Part shown: piece by piece, positions 48,028 to 57,545 of the stretch
Numbering within the stretch: position 1 is the stretch's first letter
Layout: every line of letters begins with the position of its first letter
Origin: Flavobacteriales bacterium
GTDB taxonomy: Bacteria > Bacteroidota > Bacteroidia > Flavobacteriales_E > Vicingaceae
Assembly: GCA_013359255.1 (NCBI GenBank)
Contig: JABWCF010000001.1
Location: 124,001 to 188,000, forward strand
Length of the DNA stretch: 64,000 nt
Direction of reading: 5' to 3'
Program-made: the position numbers and the translations under genes
The notes under the pieces: model-generated
Seen by the model: only the letters and a program-made list of their open reading frames with translations
Told to the model about the DNA's origin: nothing
The model's database searches: none

Positions 48028-50112
48028 ATGCAAAAAATAACCCTCATATTTTCGCTCGTTTTTTATTTTGCTTTTTCAGGTAGTAGCACCGCAAATATTA
48101 TCATAGATGCCCCTGAATTACGCTGTGTTTCTGTAAATAACAACGGAACGGTTGATTTAACATGGCAAATTCCGGTAGACCCTTTTGGCACTTTCAATAG
48201 TTACCATGTATACTATTCCAATAACCCCTTGGGCCCTTTTGCCGTAGTAGATAGTATCTTTATTTATGCCACCAGCACATACACTCACACTACCGTGAAT
48301 GTGTATAATCAGCCTGCTTATTATTATCTGAAAAGCCGCTCCGGTTTAAGCGGTACCGATTATTCCGACCCCTCTGATACACTTGCGGCCATTCGTTTAA
48401 ATACCAACCTTTTTTTTGGCACTCAGGCTCAACTAACGTGGAACCCTTTACACACCCCTAATTTACCAAGTGCTTCTCCATTGTACGATATTCAAAATTC
48501 GCTTCCGCTGGGAAGCCCGTATGTCTTACTGGCCAATACTCCTTACGGAACAGAAACCTACACACACGTTAGGTATTTATGTGGGGAACAAGTAGCTTAT
48601 TACATTGAATTATCAGATGCCTTAGGTTGCGTTTCTAAATCTACCCTTGATACCGTTTTGTTTAAAGATTTACTTCCCCCAAGCTACCAATTATTCGATA
48701 GTATTTCAGTTAATCCGGCTACCAGCTTGGCTCACATGGGGTGGAAACCAAGTCCTTCACCCGATACCGAAGGGTATTATATCATCAGGCCACTAGGAGG
48801 AGGGATGTTTCAGATTGTAGATACCGTTTTTGGAATAAATAATACCTATTATCAATATGCACTTTCCAATGCCGGCTCGCAAAGCGAAATGTATTGCATT
48901 GCAGCATTTGATTCTTGTCGCAACTACGTAAACAACCAATTCGATATTCATCAAACCGTTTATCTTCAGTTAAAAGACGATGACTGTGAAAAAAGCATTA
49001 AGCTCAACTGGAATAAATACAGCGGTTTTAAATTAGGTGTTACTTACTATCAAATTTTTGAAAGCGAAAATGCAGCCCCCTACACATTGCTAACCACTCT
49101 TTCTGATACTTTTTATACACGCTTGGGAGCGAACGATGGGAGTACATATCAGTATTTTGTAAAAGCTGTAGATAATAACGGTTTAGGAGCATACACTTCT
49201 ATGTCGAATGTTCAGCAAATTGTTCCGCAGTTTCCCAATACGCCTCAGTATCTCTATTTGTATTATGCTACGGTGGCAGATTCTTTTGAAACAAAAATTA
49301 CGACTTTAGTAGATACCTCAGCAGATATTAAGGAATACAAATTATGGAAAGCATTGAACGAGAATGGCCCTTATAATACGATTCAAACCATTCAGGCCGG
49401 CTCAAACACTTCTTTGTCTGTTTCATTTTCCGATACCGATGTAAACACAAAATATCAATCGTACTACTATAAAATATCGGCTGTAGATGTGTGTGGGGTA
49501 GAGCAAATGGTTTCAAACATTGGAAAAACAATTTTACTGGAAGTGTATGGTGATGTTTCTGATGAAAAAATTTCTATTACATGGAGTGAATACGAAAAGT
49601 GGAATGCTTCGGTAAAAGCATATAATATTTACAGGGGAGTAGATAGCTACGTAGAAACCAATCCCATAGCAACGGTTAGTGCCAATGTGCATCATTTTAC
49701 CGATGATATTTCTGAATATTTGAAAGGGCAGGGAAGAATATGCTATGTAGTAGAAGCCGTGGAAAACGATACAGTGTATGTTGGAAATTTTCCTTCGGCA
49801 TTTAGTCGTTCCAATATGGTGTGTGCTTTGTTATCGCCTGTTTTTTATATTCCTAATGCTTTTGTGCCCGGTGGTGATTACAATCCGGTTTTTAAACCCA
49901 GTATTATTTTCAGCGATTATTCTAAATACAACATGATGATATACAACCGCTGGGGACAAAAAGTTTTTGAAACTAATGATATAGAACAAGGATGGGATGG
50001 AACATTTAATGGGGTGGTAGTAGAAGGCGGAGTATATGTTTATACACTTTATTTAGGCACTAAAAACGGAATTTATCATCATCGTAAAGGATCGGTTACG
50101 GTATTGCGTTAA
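48028..50112 (+). CDS. Secreted Fn3-like protein with gliding-motility-associated (T9SS type B) C-terminal domain
   Basis: About 694 residues. The N-terminal MQKITLIFSLVFYFAFSGSSTA signal peptide is followed by five or six fibronectin-type beta-sandwich repeats with ELRCVSVNNNGTVDLTW, SYHVYYSNNPLGPF and repeated INLNWxxY/LTW-type strands. The C-terminus is a CHU_C domain: FYIPNAFVPGGDYNPVF, MMIYNRWGQKVFET and GGVYVYTLYLG. It should be exported by the type IX system and kept on the surface or released. ATG 48028 was chosen over the in-frame TTG at 48007, which overlaps a perfect -7 box. The 3' end overlaps the convergent gene by 17 bp. Ligand unknown. Confidence 0.88.
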   Translation: MQKITLIFSLVFYFAFSGSSTANIIIDAPELRCVSVNNNGTVDLTWQIPVDPFGTFNSYHVYYSNNPLGPFAVVDSIFIYATSTYTHTTVNVYNQPAYYYLKSRSGLSGTDYSDPSDTLAAIRLNTNLFFGTQAQLTWNPLHTPNLPSASPLYDIQNSLPLGSPYVLLANTPYGTETYTHVRYLCGEQVAYYIELSDALGCVSKSTLDTVLFKDLLPPSYQLFDSISVNPATSLAHMGWKPSPSPDTEGYYIIRPLGGGMFQIVDTVFGINNTYYQYALSNAGSQSEMYCIAAFDSCRNYVNNQFDIHQTVYLQLKDDDCEKSIKLNWNKYSGFKLGVTYYQIFESENAAPYTLLTTLSDTFYTRLGANDGSTYQYFVKAVDNNGLGAYTSMSNVQQIVPQFPNTPQYLYLYYATVADSFETKITTLVDTSADIKEYKLWKALNENGPYNTIQTIQAGSNTSLSVSFSDTDVNTKYQSYYYKISAVDVCGVEQMVSNIGKTILLEVYGDVSDEKISITWSEYEKWNASVKAYNIYRGVDSYVETNPIATVSANVHHFTDDISEYLKGQGRICYVVEAVENDTVYVGNFPSAFSRSNMVCALLSPVFYIPNAFVPGGDYNPVFKPSIIFSDYSKYNMMIYNRWGQKVFETNDIEQGWDGTFNGVVVEGGVYVYTLYLGTKNGIYHHRKGSVTVLR

Positions 50113-51412
50113 GTAGATGTTCTCTTTCTTTTTTTCTCCATTCATAAATTAAAAAAGCAGCCAAAAGCATATATTCTGCACCTATCAGCCATTTGTTTTC
50201 ATAATAAAAAATATTTCCGTAGGCATGGTATGATAGAAAAACAAGTCCGCTCCAAACCACAGGAAATACGTAGTTCGATAACACTCCCAATAAAACCAAA
50301 GTAGAAAGATACCAAGGGTGCACTACCGATGATAATAGATAATACGTTAATAAAGCGAAGAGAAACGATGCACAAAGCTTTTGTTCTGTACGAACCTTAT
50401 ACTGCTTAAAAAGTAAAATAAGCATAGCACAGATGGTTATCAGGGGTAGTATTTTTCCGGCTATCGATATAATGTTATAACCATATACAAGGTATCCCAG
50501 CTCTCTTATGATGTAGTAAATACCGGCATTAAATTCAAAGGTTAAAAAATAAAGTTTTAGGGAACTTCCAAAATGCAGTAGCAGTTGCTTCGACAAAAAC
50601 GGCAGAAACAGTATTACTACAATACTTACACAAGTGAGTATGTAAATAATTCCCTTTTTTAGTCTAAGGTGCATGGCAATAAAAGGGAGAAAGATAAAGG
50701 GAATTAATTTAATGCTTATGGCTAATCCCAGAAATAAAGCCGAAAAAAAATAATTTTCTTTTTTCAAGAAGTAGAATGAAGTGAGCAGAAAAAAAATCAT
50801 AATGGCTTCGAAATGCAGATTTCCACACAATTCAATAATAAGTAGAGGGTTTAAGAAAAAAAGATAAAAAAGAGTTTTAGAAATTTTAAGATTAATGAGT
50901 ATAATGGCACTGCCTATTTCGGCCAGTAAAATAAGTAATCGTATAGTTATGAGGTTGTATAGAATATTTTCTGCACCACATGTTGCAGCAATAAAGAACA
51001 AAAACTGGTGGAGAGGAGGATAAACCGTAAAATAGTTTGGCGAGTTCATGCTTTCCAGTAATTCGTTGAAAAATGAATTATTGCTAAAGTGTTGAATGGC
51101 TTGTAGGGGTGTTTCTAAGTAAGGATTTAATCCGTGAGATATTAATTGCCCATCCCAAATAAAACGAAAATAATCATCGCTTAGAGAAGGAATAGAAATT
51201 AAAAAAAGCAAACGAAAAAATATTCCAGCGGTCATTATTTCTGCTAAAGAGAGAAAATATAATTTTTTATACAATAGCCAGTAAGCAGCAAAAAGCAATA
51301 CGATATGGCCAATAAAATAAACAAATTGGTTTCGTTCTACACCATAAGCAATGTTTATGTAAACCATTGCAGATAAGGCCATGAGAGCGAATAACAAAAA
51401 ATTTGGTTTCAT
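50096..51412 (-). CDS. Polytopic glycosyltransferase, GT87/polyprenol-phosphate-mannose-type
   Basis: About 438 residues with ten or more hydrophobic helices. An acidic motif in the first external loop, SLSDDYFRFIWDGQLISHG-LNPY, is the catalytic-Asp signature of C-type (lipid-phosphate-sugar dependent) membrane glycosyltransferases. Such enzymes use polyprenyl-phosphate mannose or glucose as donor. ATG 51412 overlaps the stop of the upstream GT2 gene (TAATG). The DPM-like enzyme at 52890 could make its donor. The gene lies last in the ArsS operon. Confidence 0.78.
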   Translation of the reverse strand: MKPNFLLFALMALSAMVYINIAYGVERNQFVYFIGHIVLLFAAYWLLYKKLYFLSLAEIMTAGIFFRLLFLISIPSLSDDYFRFIWDGQLISHGLNPYLETPLQAIQHFSNNSFFNELLESMNSPNYFTVYPPLHQFLFFIAATCGAENILYNLITIRLLILLAEIGSAIILINLKISKTLFYLFFLNPLLIIELCGNLHFEAIMIFFLLTSFYFLKKENYFFSALFLGLAISIKLIPFIFLPFIAMHLRLKKGIIYILTCVSIVVILFLPFLSKQLLLHFGSSLKLYFLTFEFNAGIYYIIRELGYLVYGYNIISIAGKILPLITICAMLILLFKQYKVRTEQKLCASFLFALLTYYLLSSVVHPWYLSTLVLLGVLSNYVFPVVWSGLVFLSYHAYGNIFYYENKWLIGAEYMLLAAFLIYEWRKKEREHLLNAIP

Positions 51413-52890
51413 TAATTGTTGTATTTTAAAGCAGGAAACATAGTTGCCCAAAAAAGATAAATCAACCCAAAGCTAATCATGCCCAAAAATGGAATAGCCC
51501 CGTATCCGTTTGCATAGTAACAGTAATAAGCGCTAAAAAGAAAATAAAATGCACAGACTAATTCAACCCATGTAAGCACCGACCATTTTTCTGTTGCATA
51601 CTTATTCTCTGAAAACTTGTGTGTATGGTTTTGTAAATTAAATTTTGGCGTGCGTATAAATTCGCTTTTTATTTCTGCCAATCCTTCAAAAACAGCTAAA
51701 GAGTTATGTATGGATAATGCCATAGAAATACTTAAAAACGATAAAAAATAAAAAGGAAAAAGTATCAGATTTTGGAAGTTTATTTTTTGATTTTTAAAAA
51801 AAGTTACAGCATAAAAAAACAATACTATACCAATGCTAAGGGAAAAAAAGGGGGAAATGCGAAATAAAAAATCGAATGAGTGAGTGATTTGTTTAATGTA
51901 AAATAGGGGAAAGGTTAAAAGGGCGATGCATAAGATTGCCGGAAAAATGCAGCTATTCATCAGATGAAAGGTGGCCATAAATTTTGTGGTCAATGAACAT
52001 GAATGAGATTTCCAAACCGGCATTAAATTTTTTTTGGCACACTGGGCAGCTCCTTTGCTCCATCGAAATTGTTGATTCTTTAATGCCGTAATGGTAACGG
52101 GTAATTCCGATAAACATTCAATATTACCTGCATATACAAATTTCCATTTTTTCAGTTGAGCACGATAACTTAAGTCTAAATCTTCAGTAAGTGTGTCGGA
52201 TTGCCAATTTCCTGCATCGAGTATACATTGTTTTCTCCATATTCCGGCTGTACCGTTAAAATTAATAAAGTGATTGGCGGTGTTTCTGGCAGTTTGTTCT
52301 ATTGTAAAATGCGCATTTAGCCCAAAGGATTGTAAAAAAGTTAATAGGGAATAATTTTCGTTTGTGTATTTCCATGCTGTTTGTACCAATCCTACCTTTT
52401 CGTTGATAAAATAAGGGATAGTATCTAGCAAGAAGTTTTTGTGTGGTAAAAAATCGGCATCAAAAATTGCAATAAATTCGCCTTTGGTAGTGTTTAGTCC
52501 TTCTTTCAATGCCCCGGCTTTGTATCCGTTTCTATTGTTTCGTTTAATGTGTTCTATCGGATATCCTTTGCTTTGCATTTCTGCTACTTTTTTTGAGGCA
52601 AGCTCTAAGGATTCATCGTTGGAGTCATCGAGTAATTGAACTTGTATTTTATCCAAAGGATAATTTATTTCTTCTATGCAATTCAGCAATCTTTCTACTA
52701 TGTATTTTTCATTATACACCGGCAATTGAATAGTAACCATTGGAAAAGATTGTTCCGTCTTTTTTTTTTCTTTAGGGCTTTTTTTCAAGATATAAATGAA
52801 AAGAAGCGTTAACTGCGAAAATGAAAATAATAATATAAAGAATATACTTATTCCGTATAAAATAATTAATAATAAGAATAGGTAATGCAT
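51412..52890 (-). CDS. Membrane-anchored processive-type GT2 (cellulose synthase/ceramide glucosyltransferase-like)
   Basis: About 492 residues. An N-terminal TM helix is followed by a GT2 catalytic domain with TIQLPVYNEKYIVERLL, LDDSNDES, FIAIFDADFLP, NFNGTAGIWR, TLTEDLDLSYRAQ and the QxxRW motif QQFRWSKGAAQ, all hallmarks of family 2 processive enzymes. Several TM helices follow. The start ATG 52890 overlaps the preceding gene's TGA (TGATG), and no earlier in-frame Met gives a sensible N-terminus. Acceptor and donor are unknown; a glycolipid or polymer product is possible. Confidence 0.88.
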   Translation of the reverse strand: MHYLFLLLIILYGISIFFILLFSFSQLTLLFIYILKKSPKEKKKTEQSFPMVTIQLPVYNEKYIVERLLNCIEEINYPLDKIQVQLLDDSNDESLELASKKVAEMQSKGYPIEHIKRNNRNGYKAGALKEGLNTTKGEFIAIFDADFLPHKNFLLDTIPYFINEKVGLVQTAWKYTNENYSLLTFLQSFGLNAHFTIEQTARNTANHFINFNGTAGIWRKQCILDAGNWQSDTLTEDLDLSYRAQLKKWKFVYAGNIECLSELPVTITALKNQQFRWSKGAAQCAKKNLMPVWKSHSCSLTTKFMATFHLMNSCIFPAILCIALLTFPLFYIKQITHSFDFLFRISPFFSLSIGIVLFFYAVTFFKNQKINFQNLILFPFYFLSFLSISMALSIHNSLAVFEGLAEIKSEFIRTPKFNLQNHTHKFSENKYATEKWSVLTWVELVCAFYFLFSAYYCYYANGYGAIPFLGMISFGLIYLFWATMFPALKYNN

Positions 52891-53594
52891 CAGATAAAAA
52901 GATATTTGATAATAGTAAAAATAATTTTGTATCCGGCCAGTATGCTGCCTTTCAGTGTTCCTGAAACTTTTGAAATACCAATGCGTTTGCGATAATTTAC
53001 AGGTATTTCGCAACATTTCAGGTTCATTTTAGCTGCTTTTATTTGCATTTCAACGGTCCAACCGTATGTTTTATCCTGCATATTAAGTGCAATAAGTTTG
53101 TTAAATGAAATGGCCCTAAAGGGGCCTAAATCGGTAAAATGTACTTTATAAAAAAAGCGAATTAACAAAGTAGCAAGTGCATTACCAAAAATTTGCTGTG
53201 GGGTAAGAGAACCTTTTTCTTTTTTTCCGAGCACTCTGGAACCTATTACCAAATCAAATTTTTTTTCAGTTATAGGCAAAATTAAGTTGGGTAATTGTTG
53301 CGGATAGTCTGAATAATCTCCATCAATAAATACAATAATATCGGGGTTGGGTATAAGTTGCCGGGCGTATTCAATTCCTTTTAAACAGGCATAGCCATAG
53401 CCTTTTCTCTCTTCATTCAGCACAAAGGCACCGGCTTGTTTTGCGTACACTTCGGTGCTATCGGTTGATGCATTATTTACTACTACCACTTGTTGTACCC
53501 ACTCTTTTGGAATTTCGTTAATTACGTTTACGATGGCTTTTTCTTCGTTGTAAGCGGGAATGATAGCTAATATATTCATTTTTTCTGGGTGCAT
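52890..53594 (-). CDS. DPM1/Ppm-like GT2 (polyprenyl-phosphate sugar synthase type)
   Basis: 234 residues. NILAIIPAYNEEKAIVNV, NNASTDSTEVYAKQAG, RKGYGYACLKGIEYA and DIIVFIDGDYSDYPQQLP match dolichyl-phosphate mannose/glucose synthase-like GT2 proteins; TDLGPFRAIS and YGWTVEMQIKAAK follow. Its probable product, a polyprenyl-phosphate sugar, could feed the polytopic transferase encoded at 50096. The N-terminus may be the ATG at 53594 or the ATG at 53579 (NILAIIP context); I keep the longer. It overlaps the next gene by 1 bp. Confidence 0.85.
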   Translation of the reverse strand: MHPEKMNILAIIPAYNEEKAIVNVINEIPKEWVQQVVVVNNASTDSTEVYAKQAGAFVLNEERKGYGYACLKGIEYARQLIPNPDIIVFIDGDYSDYPQQLPNLILPITEKKFDLVIGSRVLGKKEKGSLTPQQIFGNALATLLIRFFYKVHFTDLGPFRAISFNKLIALNMQDKTYGWTVEMQIKAAKMNLKCCEIPVNYRKRIGISKVSGTLKGSILAGYKIIFTIIKYLFI

Positions 53595-53597
53595 TTT

Positions 53598-55154
53598 TCA
53601 TGTGTTTTTTACTAAATGCACGCCTTCTTTTTGAATGATTAACGGATTTTTGTTGTAACGAGTGTGTTCATCAGAATTCTCCAGTTTTAGAACACCGCGT
53701 GGACAAACATTAGCACAAATTCCACAACCTACGCAAGATGCCCGAACAATAGATTGTCCTCTTTGTGCATACCATCGTACATCAATTCCCATTTCGCAGT
53801 AGGTAGAGCAGTTTCCGCAAGAAATGCATTGATTTCCGTTAGTGGTAATTCTAAAACGCGATTTAAATCGTTGAATAATTCCCATATAAGCTGCCAGTGG
53901 GCAACCGAAGCGGCACCATACGCGGTTTCCAAAAACAGGGTATAAACCAGTTCCTATTACTCCGGCAAATACGGAGCCTATTAGAAAACCATATACTTTT
54001 TGAATTTCGTATGTGTTAAGTCCCAAAAATTCGTTTTGTTTACTAAAAAAGGTGTAAAGGGTAAGAACTGTCATTATAATAGAAAACAGAACTGTCGGAT
54101 AGATAATCCATCTTTCTAGTTTCCATGATTTAATATTTTTGTTTGAGAGATGTCGAAAAGGGTCTCCTAAGGTTTCTGCTAACCCTCCGCATCCACACAC
54201 CCAAGAGCAGTACCATCTTTTTCCGAAGAAATAGGTAAACACCGGCACGGCAATCACAACAAGTAAAATTCCCCATAGGAGCATAAAAATACCCAATGTT
54301 CCGTTTTCTATTAACGTCTGGATATTCCACTCAAAAAAGAAATCATAATCGAGCGGCCAGATATTTTTTAAATCCATATATGGCTTATTTAAACGCACCA
54401 AGATTTCAGGAATTAAAAAAGCAAATGCCAACTGAAAAAATAAAACAGAAATTGTTCTTATCATCTGGTAAGCATTATTTTTATATTTCAAAAACATTTT
54501 TATTCCCATTACACACATTACTACACTATACAGAAAACCATACAAGAACCATGGGCCCGCTTCATTTCCATTTAGAAATTTGCTAATAGGGTCAACTAAC
54601 ACTACCCAATTAATAATGTAGGCAGGAAACCAGTATAATAAAATATAGAATGCCAGTAGCCAAGCCGTTAGTATATAGGCTATCCATTTTACCGAAGTAA
54701 TAGGGAGAAAGAACGTGAAATAATTACTTTGTCTTTTTTTGTCGGAACTTAATATGTATAGTAATCCTCCAAGAGGACAGGCAACGAGAATGATAAAAAA
54801 GATACTCCATCGGATTTTAAAAGAATCATTTTTTACCGAAACTCTCAACAATTTGTATGCAAATTCCTGAGAACTGTCCCACATTACTTTATCCCACTGT
54901 TTTTGTTTTTTTAGCAATGCATTTTTTTGTTGGTGTATTCGGATTATTTTATTTGCAAAAGAGAATAATTGTTGATGTTTTATATGGGTTAAAGGAATGA
55001 GTTCGGCTAACAGGTTTTCTTTTTCTTGTTCGCTCAAAACATGTTCGAGTGCACAAGGTGTAAGGTAAAAGGTTCTTTTAAAAAGAGGCAATATCGAAAA
55101 CAGTAGTAAGCCTGAAAAAAATAGTATTAATCCTATTATTCGAAGTAGTTTCAT
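53598..55154 (-). CDS. NapH/NosR-like membrane polyferredoxin
   Basis: 518 residues with an N-terminal TM helix, a periplasmic stretch of about 110 residues, then about six more helices and a C-terminal ferredoxin region. Cys motifs are WYCSWVCGCGG and VWCRFGCPLAAY at the membrane, then two 4Fe-4S clusters, CISCGNCSTYC and CVGCGICANVCP. This is the layout of electron-transfer proteins such as NapH/NosR/CcoG. It overlaps the FAD oxidoreductase gene by 4 bp; the two probably form an electron chain. Physiological donor and acceptor are unknown. Confidence 0.9.
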   Translation of the reverse strand: MKLLRIIGLILFFSGLLLFSILPLFKRTFYLTPCALEHVLSEQEKENLLAELIPLTHIKHQQLFSFANKIIRIHQQKNALLKKQKQWDKVMWDSSQEFAYKLLRVSVKNDSFKIRWSIFFIILVACPLGGLLYILSSDKKRQSNYFTFFLPITSVKWIAYILTAWLLAFYILLYWFPAYIINWVVLVDPISKFLNGNEAGPWFLYGFLYSVVMCVMGIKMFLKYKNNAYQMIRTISVLFFQLAFAFLIPEILVRLNKPYMDLKNIWPLDYDFFFEWNIQTLIENGTLGIFMLLWGILLVVIAVPVFTYFFGKRWYCSWVCGCGGLAETLGDPFRHLSNKNIKSWKLERWIIYPTVLFSIIMTVLTLYTFFSKQNEFLGLNTYEIQKVYGFLIGSVFAGVIGTGLYPVFGNRVWCRFGCPLAAYMGIIQRFKSRFRITTNGNQCISCGNCSTYCEMGIDVRWYAQRGQSIVRASCVGCGICANVCPRGVLKLENSDEHTRYNKNPLIIQKEGVHLVKNT

Positions 55155-56443
55155 GCAGAATAATGAATAGAAGTAGCAAACAAATGGGATATCTCTTTTT
55201 CGTATTTAGTATAAAATTCGGGATTAAAATTAGCCTTGTTCAACTGCTCTATAACCTGGTTTATTGAAACCTTGTTTTTAATCCACTCTTCGCAAACATT
55301 CTGTTTTAAACGTATACCTAGCGAATGAATTCCAATGATGCTTTTGCTTTGTTTATGGTATGCAATACGTAAGGCTTTATGTTGGGTTGTGTTTTCCCAA
55401 TAAAAGCTATCGTATTCATTTTTTTGAATGCCACCCACCTGACCATAAACCTGAAACTCTAAATCGAAGAATTTTGCCGAATTAAACCAAATACCCGGAC
55501 GATAAATGGTTTTTTTTTCGCAAATTGTTTTTGCTACAGTTTCGCCCATTATTTTTCCGGTGTACCAAACCTGCTCAATATCTTTGCGCAATGGTAAAGG
55601 TGATTTTTGCTGTGCACAATCTCCTATAGCGTATATATCTGAGCAGTTAGTTTCTAAGAATTCATTAACCAGAATTCCTTTATCCACCTTAATGGTTGAA
55701 GTGCTTAAAAAATCAATATTTGGGATAACTCCGGTGCATACTCCTGCAAAATCACAAGGTATTATCTCATTTTGATTTGTTTTAATGGCAATAATTTTTC
55801 CATTTTCTCCAAGAAATTCTTCTACCTGTGTTTCACATCGAATGGCTATTCCATGTTGGGTTATTTCGTTTTCTACCAATTTTGCTTCTTGTGGGGGAAG
55901 GTTTTCTTGCCAGTATTTTTTTTCCCGCACTAAAAGGGTGGTGTGTATATTTCGGCTGTACAGCATTTCGGCCATTTCTGCGGCTATTAACCCCCCTCCT
56001 ATAAGAATGGCTTTTTTACATTTTTGGGTATTTTCTTCCAACCTTTTTAAATCGTGTATCGAGTAGAAACCTTGTACGCCTCTTAATTCTTGGCCTTTCC
56101 AATGGTAAAAGGCAGGTTTAGAACCACAAGCTAATATGAGGATGTCAAAATGTAAAGTGGAGTTTTTAAGAGTAAGTTTTTTTTCTGAGGTATTTACTTT
56201 TATCACCTCGTCAAATAAAAGTTCAATCTTGTTTTTTTTCCAAAAATTATTTTCGTAAGGTTGGGTATGTTCAAATTTCATTTGTCCCATGTATACGTAC
56301 ATAAGAGCCGGACGAGAAAAAAAATAGGGTGTTTCGTTAGAAACAATAGTAATGCGGTAATCGCTTCTTTTCCTTATTTCTCTGGCTGCTGTAGTCCCGC
56401 TGATGCCGTTGCCGATTATAACGATGTGTTGTTTATTTCTCAT
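55151..56443 (-). CDS. NAD(P)/FAD-dependent oxidoreductase (rubredoxin reductase/NirB-N-like)
   Basis: 430 residues. The FAD site is IVIIGNGISGTTAAREI at the N-terminus; the NAD(P) site is AILIGGGLIAAEMAEML near 145; the second FAD motif IYAIGDCAQ is near 270. These are class-III-type pyridine nucleotide-disulfide oxidoreductase features without a redox disulfide. It probably passes electrons to the adjacent polyferredoxin (4-bp overlap). The C-terminal 130 residues do not look like a thioredoxin reductase dimer domain. Substrate unknown. Confidence 0.9.
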   Translation of the reverse strand: MRNKQHIVIIGNGISGTTAAREIRKRSDYRITIVSNETPYFFSRPALMYVYMGQMKFEHTQPYENNFWKKNKIELLFDEVIKVNTSEKKLTLKNSTLHFDILILACGSKPAFYHWKGQELRGVQGFYSIHDLKRLEENTQKCKKAILIGGGLIAAEMAEMLYSRNIHTTLLVREKKYWQENLPPQEAKLVENEITQHGIAIRCETQVEEFLGENGKIIAIKTNQNEIIPCDFAGVCTGVIPNIDFLSTSTIKVDKGILVNEFLETNCSDIYAIGDCAQQKSPLPLRKDIEQVWYTGKIMGETVAKTICEKKTIYRPGIWFNSAKFFDLEFQVYGQVGGIQKNEYDSFYWENTTQHKALRIAYHKQSKSIIGIHSLGIRLKQNVCEEWIKNKVSINQVIEQLNKANFNPEFYTKYEKEISHLFATSIHYSA

Positions 56444-56455
56444 GTGGAAACAAAT

Positions 56456-57052
56456 TTACAATAGATTAAAACGTTTTGCATCTTCTTCGGTGTCCACATC
56501 GCTTAATTCTTCCAACAAAAAAAAAGGTATTTTTTTTTCTACAAGAAATTGTTCTGTTTTTTGCATAAGAGAATGATTGCTCCAGGGCATATTGGTAAAG
56601 AGTTCCGGGTAAAATGTGTTTAAGCCTAAAAGATAATATCCTCCATCGGTAGCCGGGCCTACAACGGTTTGGTGTGTTGCTAAAAAATGAAATGCTTTTT
56701 CTATATGTTGTGTTTTTATTTCGGGGCAATCGCTTCCTATGAGTACAATTTTTTTAAATCCACGCTGAAATGATTTTTCAAATGCGTTTTTCATTCGTTC
56801 GCCCAGTGAATGACCTTGTTGTACCATTTTCTTTTTCATAAAATCGCTTTCATCAGTATGGGCTGTATAATTTGTGTAGTATATATGTAATGAGCAATTT
56901 CTAAGAGGTTTGCATTGTTCAAGGGTGTATCGAAGCAGCGAATTATATATTTTAAGAGCCACCTCATTTCCGGTGGTTTTTGCTATTCGTGTTTTAACGC
57001 TACCAATCTCAAGATTTTTTGCAAAAACAATAAGCAGGTTTTGATTATTCAT
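56456..57052 (-). CDS. DUF2064/TIGR04282-type glycosyltransferase associated with arsenosugar genes
   Basis: About 199 residues. NLLIVFAKNLEIGSVKTRIA, KKIVLIGSDCPEI and VVGPATDGGYYLLGL match the nucleotidyltransferase-like TIGR04282 family. That family is repeatedly found next to ArsS radical SAM proteins. Its catalytic role is not firmly known. ATG 57052 was chosen as it opens directly into the conserved strand (MNNQNLLIVFAKN); it overlaps the rhodanese gene by 8 bp. It may use a nucleotide-activated sugar. Confidence 0.85.
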   Translation of the reverse strand: MNNQNLLIVFAKNLEIGSVKTRIAKTTGNEVALKIYNSLLRYTLEQCKPLRNCSLHIYYTNYTAHTDESDFMKKKMVQQGHSLGERMKNAFEKSFQRGFKKIVLIGSDCPEIKTQHIEKAFHFLATHQTVVGPATDGGYYLLGLNTFYPELFTNMPWSNHSLMQKTEQFLVEKKIPFFLLEELSDVDTEEDAKRFNLL

Positions 57053-57545
57053 ATACTGCATTTTTGGTAAGCAGCCATTTTTCCCATTTTTGTGAATAAC
57101 CATGCACCTTATTGGTGGGTTTATTCTCAGCATTCACAAGGGGAAAGTTTAAATTAGCCCAATTAAATATTCCTCCATAAAGGTTAAATACATTTTTATA
57201 ACCCATGGCTTTTATTTTTTCGGCCATTTTTTCACTACGGTATCCAACAGAGCAATACACCACAATAATGGCATTGGCGGGTATTTTATTCATGGCCGAA
57301 AAATCGGGGAAATCATATCCAATACATTGTGCATTTTCTATGTGCGAAATAAAAAATTCCTTTTTTTCACGAGCATCTAAAAAATAAATTTTGCTTGTTT
57401 TGTCTTTTACTTTTTCCGGCTTTATTAGTGGAATGGTATGATTTACCACCCGATTGGCCATATCGGTAAAGTTTTTATATTCTTGCGAAAAGGTTGATGA
57501 AGGCAGTACAGTTATTGCAAAAAATATGTATAAAAAATAGTTCAT
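57045..57545 (-). CDS. Secreted single-domain rhodanese
   Basis: 166 residues with a signal peptide (about 1-20, ending SSTFSQ). The active-site loop is IVVYCSVGYRSEKMA with Cys98, followed by the helix KIKAMGYKNVFNLYGGIFNWAN. It should act in the periplasm, probably moving sulfur or binding a thiol partner. It overlaps the ArsS gene by 4 bp (ATGA), so translation is coupled. A rhodanese in an ArsS operon could supply a sulfur for thio-arsenosugar; this is speculative. Confidence 0.9.
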   Translation of the reverse strand: MNYFLYIFFAITVLPSSTFSQEYKNFTDMANRVVNHTIPLIKPEKVKDKTSKIYFLDAREKKEFFISHIENAQCIGYDFPDFSAMNKIPANAIIVVYCSVGYRSEKMAEKIKAMGYKNVFNLYGGIFNWANLNFPLVNAENKPTNKVHGYSQKWEKWLLTKNAVYE

